DNA of 7,031 bases from Candidatus Cloacimonadota bacterium (GTDB lineage: Bacteria > Cloacimonadota > Cloacimonadia > Cloacimonadales > TCS61): contig DAOUUD010000087.1 of the NCBI GenBank assembly GCA_030668345.1, positions 1 to 7,031 of the forward strand. The letters are read 5' to 3'. This document shows, piece by piece, positions 1 through 4,396 of the stretch. The notes under the pieces are model-generated. The model was given only the letters and a program-made list of their open reading frames with translations, was not told the DNA's origin and searched no databases. Positions within the stretch are counted from its first letter, which is position 1. Each line of letters begins with the position of its first letter. A program made the translations under genes and the position numbers.

Positions 1-1549
1 CAAAGTCTTCTGTAAATGGTGTGTCATATACTGTACTAAAAGAAATTGGTCCAACCCAATCACTTTCATTTCCAGTTATACCAGGACCATCACAATCTGC
101 TTGAACATACCAGTCATAACCAGTTGCAGCAGTTAATGATGTTAATTCCTGTGGAATAGAAGTTATATCAGCAATTAGGGTTCCACCAGTTCCAGGAGTA
201 AATGTGCCGGTTAAACCCCATAAAACATTCCAGTAGGTTTCAATTCCACCGGCTGTCCAATTAAGGTTTGCCCTGGTTCGTGAGATATTATCAGTAAATA
301 AATTTGTTGGTTCAGGGCATGTAGGAGCAACACAGGTGCCAGGTATTCCTGTAGTTCCAGTAGGATTAGGTCCATCACTAAAAACAAGTACATCGAAATT
401 ATTGTAAAGTTCATAGGTAATTTCACTGTCATAAGATCCGATAGTCCATATAAGATCAATTACACCACCTTCAATTATGCCGAAAGTAAGGGTATCCGGA
501 CCGGTTGTAGCTGGACCTGTCCAGTTATACATTGGAGTACCGTCGATAACTATATCAATTTCACCTCCGTTCCATCCGTCACCATAAGAATCGTAACCAA
601 CAATATACCAGTCACAATCAGGTAACAGGCCAATACCAGAAATATTGATAGCAGTTGTATTATCAGTAAGATTATCATAAACACTTAATGTTGTGGAATA
701 AGTTAGTGCTGCAGTAGGCGCAAATTGAACAACAACTTCAATTGTTGTCTGAGCAGTTGGAACAACTGTTGGATATGGTGCTCCATTGTCGGATATTATT
801 GTAAATACTGCATCTCCGGTAAGATCCGGTGCAGGATCAAATGTAATCTCACCTGTAGGACAGTAATTTTCTATAACAAACGTCATCGTTCGTGTTTCGC
901 CAAGTGGTACAACACCGAATTCATACACATCTGGCGTTACGGCAGTTCTTGCTCCAGTATCACCTCCTTCTATATAGGCACCTGTAATATACTCGAAACC
1001 AGGGTAAAATACAAAGTCACCAGCAGAACCGTTATACGAATGTCCATCATGAGCAGTAGTACTCATGCTTGATGGGTGACCGCTAACGTCAGTTGGAACA
1101 ACAGCAACCCAGAAGTCATCAGTAACAACTAAAGGTGTAGGTAATGTGTAGAAATATTCTACATAATTTGCTGCTTCTAAATCACCTGATTCATGAAGAA
1201 GAGTTGTTCCGTCAGCATCATATATTTTGAAATGGAAAGTAGCATCCGGCCACGGATACGAAGAGTGCTCATAGAACAGATGGCTTATCTGTTCAATCGT
1301 CACAGGACCTGAAAGACAAAAGTCCCAAATTTCAAAAAATGTCGCTCTTTCAGGTACTGGCCAATTTAAGTTCGTTTCTTCACCACTAACTGCATATGCA
1401 TGCCAGTTATATGTTCTGCTTAAATCTGGTCTTTCAGGCAGTTGTTGTTTATCAGAAGAATCTATGCGTATTGTTGTCGAATTCTTCTGAGCCCAAATAG
1501 AACCAACCATAAATGACATGATAAATAAAATCAAAAAAATCTTTTTCAT
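1..1549 (-). CDS. Large secreted surface protein, 5' part (ASH-like and fibronectin type III domains)
   Basis: An open frame of 516 codons runs from ATG at 1549 to the left edge, so the C-terminus is missing. A good Shine-Dalgarno (AAGGAG, 1557-1562) sits 7 bases before the ATG. Residues 1-20 are a signal peptide (MKKIF, hydrophobic core, cleavage near SIWA|Q). Residues about 60-195 form a beta-rich domain I do not recognise. Residues about 205-307 (start PDVYEFGVVPLGE, end INISGIG) look like an ASH/choice-of-anchor D Ig-like domain. Residues about 311-405 carry the DSYGDGWNGG motif (320-329) seen in secreted proteins of Bacteroidetes-like bacteria. Residues about 411-506 resemble fibronectin type III (CPEPTNL, then LNW, then TGYDWYVQA). 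The visible end, TPFTEDF, looks like the start of a choice-of-anchor J/MAM-type jelly roll. I infer an exported adhesin or surface enzyme; no catalytic domain is visible. A FlgD-like or T9SS-type sorting tail may lie beyond the edge. Confidence 0.85.
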   Translation of the reverse strand, partial: MKKIFLILFIMSFMVGSIWAQKNSTTIRIDSSDKQQLPERPDLSRTYNWHAYAVSGEETNLNWPVPERATFFEIWDFCLSGPVTIEQISHLFYEHSSYPWPDATFHFKIYDADGTTLLHESGDLEAANYVEYFYTLPTPLVVTDDFWVAVVPTDVSGHPSSMSTTAHDGHSYNGSAGDFVFYPGFEYITGAYIEGGDTGARTAVTPDVYEFGVVPLGETRTMTFVIENYCPTGEITFDPAPDLTGDAVFTIISDNGAPYPTVVPTAQTTIEVVVQFAPTAALTYSTTLSVYDNLTDNTTAINISGIGLLPDCDWYIVGYDSYGDGWNGGEIDIVIDGTPMYNWTGPATTGPDTLTFGIIEGGVIDLIWTIGSYDSEITYELYNNFDVLVFSDGPNPTGTTGIPGTCVAPTCPEPTNLFTDNISRTRANLNWTAGGIETYWNVLWGLTGTFTPGTGGTLIADITSIPQELTSLTAATGYDWYVQADCDGPGITGNESDWVGPISFSTVYDTPFTEDF

Positions 1550-1882
1550 AATTTTTCTCCTTCTTGTCACGGCGTAGCTAAAATCTTTCTATAAATCTTA
1601 AGCGTAGCCGGATTTCTTTCATGTTAATATTTTAAAACAAACTAAATTAACGATATTAACGGATTTTTATAATCAAATTAAATTTCGATGTTTTAAGTCA
1701 TTCATTAAAAATTAGCAGTTTCTACTTTCATAAAAAACCTCAATTTACTTTTCACTTTTAGCCTTTTATACGAATCTAAAGAACAATCTTTATTAAAAAA
1801 ACTTACTACAGAGTAGAATTTTATTTCTATATTTTTTCTGTCAAATTCTTTTTTAAATTACTTCGTATTTTTTAAATTTAAG
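1550..1882. other. AT-rich non-coding leader of the surface-protein gene
   Basis: There is no credible coding frame here. The stretch is the 5' leader and presumed promoter region of the minus-strand gene starting at 1549, but I see no convincing -35/-10 pair. It contains a tandem near-repeat, ATTAACGAT at 1646-1654 then ATTAACGGAT at 1655-1664, and an 8-bp inverted pair GTTAATAT (1623-1630) / ATATTAAC (1653-1660). The inverted pair could be an operator or simply AT-rich chance. Confidence 0.5.
1566..1614. repeat. Short repeat unit, copy 1 (GTCACGGCGT ... CCGGATT)
   Basis: The unit begins GTCACGGCGT and ends CCGGATT; a second unit with the same ends is at 2180-2221. Inside copy 1, GCGTAGC occurs twice as a direct repeat (1572-1578 and 1602-1608) and AAATCTT occurs twice (1580-1587 region and 1593-1599). 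It is more GC-rich at its ends than the surrounding DNA and lies just upstream of the Shine-Dalgarno of the surface-protein gene, so it would be in that gene's 5' UTR. It is probably a dispersed repeat; only two copies can be seen here. Confidence 0.45.
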
Positions 1883-2042
1883 AATATTACTCGTTCCATA
1901 GCTCCTGCTGTGGAACGCAAATTGTGCAGCTCTTGCTGCCAATTAATCATTAGTAATATAGTAAGAGCTACAATGGTTACCGTCACATAGCCAGACCTGT
2001 GATTCCACAGGTTAAAAGCTATATAACGAGTTAAATAATATT
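1883..2042. repeat. Palindromic element of about 160 bp with inverted ends and internal hairpins
   Basis: The ends are inverted: AATATTACTCGTT at 1883-1895 matches the complement of AACGAGTTAAATAATATT at 2025-2042 apart from a 5-base gap. Inside are three hairpins. The first is 1892-1917 (11 bp with one G-T pair, loop TCCT). The second is 1920-1944 (10 bp with one bulged T, loop TCTT). The third is 1987-2022, with outer ATAGC/GCTAT and inner ACCTGTG/CACAGGT (loop ATTC). Short open frames crossing it are incidental. It may be a MITE-like or REP-like element, or a structured RNA. The outer ends and the first hairpin share bases, so both cannot form at once. Confidence 0.55.
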
Positions 2043-2044
2043 GC

Positions 2045-2067
2045 ATTACGAAAGGGACTTTCGTAAT
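2045..2067. repeat. Perfect 10-bp hairpin
   Basis: Arms ATTACGAAAG (2045-2054) and CTTTCGTAAT (2058-2067) flank a 3-base loop. Outside them TTGC (2041-2044) can pair with GCAA (2070-2073) across a 2-base bulge, giving a 14-bp structure. There is no U-tract, so it does not look like an intrinsic terminator. Confidence 0.6.
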
Positions 2068-2098
2068 GAGCAATTAAGCCTTGCGAAGACGGAAACAG

Positions 2099-2120
2099 AT
2101 CCCCGATCGGTGTCGAGGAT
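2099..2120. repeat. Imperfect 8-bp palindrome of dispersed-repeat type
   Basis: Arms ATCCCCGA (2099-2106) and TCGAGGAT (2113-2120) pair with one mismatch around TCGGTG. With the following GACAG it resembles the 'ATCCCCGA...TCGGGGATGACA' class of palindromes dispersed in many bacterial genomes. That resemblance is from memory. Confidence 0.5.
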
Positions 2121-2144
2121 GACAGTGAAGTCTTTATGTTTGTC

Positions 2145-2164
2145 ATTCCCGAGTAATCGGGAAT
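2145..2164. repeat. Perfect 8-bp hairpin with GTAA tetraloop
   Basis: Arms ATTCCCGA (2145-2152) and TCGGGAAT (2157-2164) enclose GTAA, a GNRA-type tetraloop. With flanking GTC and CCATG it matches the widespread 'GTCATTCCCG...CGGGAATCCATG' dispersed palindrome. Confidence 0.6.
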
Positions 2165-2179
2165 CCATGAACTTAACTG

Positions 2180-2221
2180 GTCACGGCGTCTTGTCGGGGT
2201 GTAGTTTACGGAGACCGGATT
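2180..2221. repeat. Short repeat unit, copy 2 (GTCACGGCGT ... CCGGATT)
   Basis: It shares its first ten bases (GTCACGGCGT, 2180-2189) and its last seven (CCGGATT, 2215-2221) with the unit at 1566-1614. The interior differs in sequence and is 7 bases shorter. The end segment AGACCG can fold back on CGGCGTCT with a 2-base bulge. Confidence 0.4.
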
Positions 2222-2243
2222 GGTAACCCGCAAAGACCTATTA

Positions 2244-2269
2244 CGTTCCCAAAGAGGGCTTTGGGAACG
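2244..2269. repeat. Perfect 11-bp hairpin
   Basis: Arms CGTTCCCAAAG (2244-2254) and CTTTGGGAACG (2259-2269) flank the loop AGGG. Related wording (GGGAACGAGAG) recurs at 2312-2322 in the next hairpin, suggesting that both belong to one repeat family. Confidence 0.6.
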
Positions 2270-2284
2270 AGAGCACGGGTGGGC

Positions 2285-2316
2285 TTCCACGCGATGCCGC
2301 ATGGCTGTCGTGGGAA
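2285..2316. repeat. Imperfect hairpin related to the preceding one
   Basis: TTCCACG (2285-2291) pairs with CGTGGGAA (2309-2316) with one bulged G, around a 17-base loop that contains a small GCC/GGC stem. It is followed by the GGGAACGAGAG repeat word. Confidence 0.4.
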
Positions 2317-2336
2317 CGAGAGAAACCGTTGCACCT

Positions 2337-2361
2337 CGAGTCGAATTCAAGTATCGACTCG
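2337..2361 (-). repeat. 8-bp hairpin just after the DUF1573-rhodanese gene
   Basis: Arms CGAGTCGA (2337-2344) and TCGACTCG (2354-2361) surround a 9-base loop. In the minus-strand transcript it begins 11 bases after the stop codon. It lacks a U-tract, so it is either a 3'-end stabilising or weak termination structure, or another member of the repeat cluster. Confidence 0.45.
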
Positions 2362-2372
2362 AAATGAATTAC

Positions 2373-3785
2373 TCACTTCACCAGCGGATAGCCTGATTTT
2401 TCCCATCCGATAATACCTTCTTCCATAATGTGGACACGTTCAAATTCAAGCTTATTCATCATCATAACTGCTTCTTTACTGTCCATTCCCGATTTGCAAT
2501 AAACTAAGTATATCCTTGATTTATCTAATGTTTTTAATATTTCATAAAAATTCTTATTGAAAAGTTCAATATTAATTGCATCAGGAATATGACTATTTTC
2601 GAACTCTTCTTTTGACCTTACATCCAAAATAACTAATTCATCTTTTCCCTTAAATTCTTCAAACATAAAATAAGCATGTTTCTCAGTTATATAGAATTCT
2701 TCATCTGTTTCATGTATAAGAACGTTTTTTTTGTTCGAACCCTGAGCTATCAAGGTTACTGAACTATGTTTCGGATCATTTGAAATAACAGTTATATTTG
2801 ATCTGATATTATTCGTTGTTTGGATCGGTTTAATAGAGATAACTATTTTCCCCTTATTACCCGGCTTAATGATCGGGTCAAAATTTTGCAGTTTAAATAA
2901 ATTATTGCTGATTTCGATATTGTGCACTTTCAAGTCTTTTTTGCCTTTATTCTCAAATTGCAATTCAGCTTTCTTAGTTTCATGAAGTTCAAATTCTCCC
3001 AGATCAAATCGACTTTTCGGAAAATGGATTATTGGTGAGTCAGCCAATTCCTTTTCAGAAAGGTAAGAAAAATCTTCCACCATATTTGCAGTAATAGTAA
3101 GTATACCGGTAATATCCCTTTCTCCTTGTTTCATGTTCAGTTTTATCTGATCAGTCGATTTGCCGTAATTTTTTTTATCTTTAGAATTATAGGTTATGAT
3201 CAACTTACCTCTCTTTTTGGGTTTTAAAATATCAGGAGTAATTTTAATCGAAATATATTCCGGTGAGTATAGTAAACTAAGCTCCATTTTGTCTTTATTG
3301 GGATTTTCTATTTCTATTGTCTTAGTTACCTTTTCCGGGAAAAGAACATCTTCAAAATCAAGGCGATTATCTTCGCTATTAAGTTGTCCAATCCTTTTTC
3401 TCAGTTTACCGGTAGTGGGAATTACTTTACCATTAACTATTAATCTTATTACATTATTTTCCGCATTGGAAGTTACCGTGATAGATTTACTGAATTTACC
3501 GGGTCTGTTCTCAGATGTATATTTAACTTTAACGAAGCCTTTTTCTCCGGGATTAATTGAACCAGTTGACCAACTGGGAGATGTACATCCTCAGGATGCC
3601 TTGACTTTGATAAGCTTTAATGGTTCGTCACCTGTATTTGAAAAAGTGAATTCGTATTCGTATGGTCCTTCATCTTCCTCGATATCACCAAAATCATGAA
3701 CTTCTTTTTCAAATGAGATAACGGGAGACGAATAGAGAGAAATTATAGAAATAAAAAAAATCAGTAAAACCATTACATTTTTCAT
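2373..3785 (-). CDS. Candidate selenoprotein: secreted DUF1573/Ig-like protein with C-terminal rhodanese domain
   Basis: Read through one in-frame TGA (3591-3593), this is a 470-residue protein. ATG at 3785 has a Shine-Dalgarno (AAGGA, 3795-3799) 9 bases upstream. Residues 1-19 are a signal peptide. Residues about 23-122 are DUF1573: HDFGDI, FSNTGDEPLKL, then KAS-U65-G-C67-T, then INPGEKG, GKFSKSITV and the closing VNGKVIP. The family signature is SCGCT, so the TGA replaces its first Cys. Residues about 142-235 and 250-350 are two further Ig-like domains of the ASH type (FDLGEF, FENKGKKDL, KPGNKGKI). Residues about 365-470 are rhodanese, with LDVRS (387-391), the active-site loop CKSGMDS (430-436) and GWEKSGYPL at the end. 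Cys67 and Cys430 are the only cysteines. The terminal codon is also TGA, so TGA is not reassigned genome-wide. The internal Met at 3287 has no Shine-Dalgarno. I infer a periplasmic redox or sulfur-handling protein. The alternative is a single nonsense mutation or base-call error. Confidence 0.75.
3550..3593 (-). promoter_or_regulatory. Candidate bacterial SECIS element following the in-frame UGA
   Basis: On the minus strand the UGA (3593-3591) is followed by 13 bases and then a perfect 6-bp hairpin, CCAGUU / AACUGG (3577-3562), with loop GGUC. The first loop base, a G, is the 20th base after UGA. That fits the usual bacterial SECIS rule: an apical loop about 16-37 bases downstream with G among its first two bases. 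The loop also resembles the AGGUCU loop of E. coli fdhF. A lower helix GGAU (3590-3587) / AUCC (3553-3550) starts immediately after the UGA. The fold is inferred by eye. Confidence 0.6.
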
Positions 3786-3910
3786 ATTTTTATTTCCTTA
3801 TTAGGAATTTTGAGAGTTAATCATTTGATTTGATTTTTTTTGTCAACCTTGAAAAAATTTACACACAGAGCAACTCTTTCAAATAGACTTTTTCAATGAT
3901 TTTTACAACT

Positions 3911-3962
3911 ACCTTGCCAAGGTCTCTTTCAAAGTAACCATAATCGTTGACCTTGGTAAGGT
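3911..3962. repeat. Inverted pair of 14-base arms, each itself palindromic
   Basis: ACCTTGCCAAGGTC (3911-3924) and GACCTTGGTAAGGT (3949-3962) are inverted copies with one mismatch, separated by 24 bases. Each arm is also close to a palindrome (ACCTT-n3-AAGGT). They lie about 125-180 bases upstream of the ATG of the DUF1573-rhodanese gene. They could be a two-site operator, one long hairpin, or a dispersed repeat. The rest of 3786-4062 has no credible gene or clear promoter. Confidence 0.5.
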
Positions 3963-4062
3963 TTATGAAATCATACCGGTCGATTGAAGAAAAAAGTACA
4001 GAATTATATGGTTTCAAGCGAGACGCTTAAAAAAGACAGAAGGTAAAAACTCTTTTAAATAA

Positions 4063-4170
4063 AAGTTGGATGTAGGTACACATCAGGTTTTATGGAATGG
4101 CAAAGATGAAAATAGTAAATCTGTTATTTCCGGTATTTATTTCTATAAAATAAATGCGGCTACAAAAAAA
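4063..4170 (+). pseudogene. Relic of a FlgD-like / T9SS-type C-terminal sorting tail
   Basis: In one plus-strand frame, 36 codons after a TAA (4060-4062) read KLDVGTHQVLWNGKDENSK, then SVISGIYFYKINAATKK. This is the conserved end of the FlgD-like Ig domain found at the C-terminus of secreted proteins in Cloacimonadota and relatives (GxHxVxWNGKDENGKxVxSGIYFYKL). The usual last few residues (KKMxLLK-stop) are missing because the frame runs straight into the 3' end of the tRNA-Ala gene at 4171. There is no start codon or upstream domain. The same frame reads back to about 3846 with only two stops (3970s and 4060-4062) and includes VDLGKVYE, faintly like a discoidin domain, but that part is too weak to call. 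This is the decayed 3' end of a lost surface-protein gene. Confidence 0.7.
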
Positions 4171-4246
4171 TGGTGGAGCATAGCGGGATCGAACCGCTGA
4201 CCTCATGACTGCCAGTCATGCGCTCTCCCAGCTGAGCTAATGCCCC
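4171..4246 (-). tRNA. tRNA-Ala (anticodon GGC)
   Basis: On the minus strand a complete 76-base cloverleaf runs from GGGGCAT to the encoded CCA (4173-4171). The acceptor stem GGGGCAT/ATGCTCC contains the G3-U70 pair that specifies alanine. The D arm is GCTC...GAGC, the anticodon stem CATGA/TCATG with loop CTGGCAG (anticodon GGC), and the T arm AGCGG-TTCGATC-CCGCT. The discriminator is A. It reads GCC and GCU alanine codons. It is divergent from bamA, and its 3' end abuts the FlgD-like relic. Confidence 0.97.
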
Positions 4247-4259
4247 AACCGTTTCCGAA

Positions 4260-4285
4260 AATCTAAAAACACAATTTAACGTCAA
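4260..4285 (-). promoter_or_regulatory. Possible tRNA-Ala promoter
   Basis: On the minus strand TTGACG (4285-4280) is a strong -35-like hexamer, and TAGATT (4265-4260) is a 4-of-6 match to the -10 consensus, placed 14 bases before the mature 5' end. The 14-base spacer is short for a sigma-70 promoter, so this is tentative. A perfect TATAAT also occurs on the minus strand at 4327-4322 but has no good -35. Confidence 0.3.
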
Positions 4286-4396
4286 GAATTTTTGTGTGAC
4301 TTCTTTTGAGACAAATTTGAGATTATACGGAAAAAAACTTTACGAAGAAATCCAGAATTTATAAATGGTGCAGTCGATTTTTTCTGTGGAGGTTAA

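Larger units (their letters stand above)
2043..2372. repeat. Cluster of hairpins and dispersed-type palindromic repeats
   Basis: This non-coding stretch is visibly richer in G and C than the flanking genes and consists almost wholly of palindromes, entered individually below. The 11-base direct repeat GGGAACGAGAG occurs at 2263-2273 and 2312-2322. Such mosaics of short palindromes are typical of intergenic dispersed repeats in bacterial genomes. Small open frames on both strands lack ribosome binding sites and recognisable products and follow the palindromes, so I do not call genes here. Confidence 0.6.

Noticed and set aside
725..1072. 115-codon plus-strand frame inside the surface-protein gene
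   Set aside because: It is a shadow of the minus-strand frame, which has a signal peptide, Shine-Dalgarno and recognisable domains across all 516 codons.
1858..2350. Three short open frames of 61-112 codons in the repeat island
   Set aside because: They overlap one another on both strands and run through palindromes. They have no ribosome binding sites and encode nothing recognisable.
1883..2361. CRISPR array
   Set aside because: The repeats are palindromes of different sequence and length, with no regular unit and spacer pattern and no cas genes.
2373..3287. Separate gene starting at the internal Met (3287) for a 304-residue rhodanese protein
   Set aside because: There is no Shine-Dalgarno before this ATG. 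The frame upstream is open and conserved back to the TGA, and a start here would cut an Ig-like domain in half.
3591..3593. TGA reassigned to an amino acid throughout the genome (SR1/Gracilibacteria- or Mycoplasma-like code)
   Set aside because: The same gene ends naturally at a TGA after the rhodanese domain, and Trp is encoded by TGG in all the genes seen here.
3196..3699. 167-codon open frame on the plus strand opposite the DUF1573 gene
   Set aside because: It is an antisense shadow: the minus strand carries clear DUF1573 and Ig-like motifs, while this frame shows no family pattern or ribosome binding site.
3846..4062. Discoidin-like remnant (VDLGKVYE) in the same frame as the FlgD-like relic
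   Set aside because: It has only a short, weak likeness, the frame is broken by two stops, and the matching words fall within the palindrome pair, so coding ancestry is not supported.
4171..4246. tRNA-Sec, because a selenoprotein candidate is nearby
   Set aside because: The anticodon is GGC, the length is 76 bases, and the G3-U70 pair marks alanine. A tRNA-Sec would have a UCA anticodon and a long variable arm.
4322..4327. Perfect TATAAT on the minus strand as a distal tRNA promoter
   Set aside because: No acceptable -35 lies 16-18 bases upstream, and the hexamer occurs in AT-rich DNA where chance matches are common.
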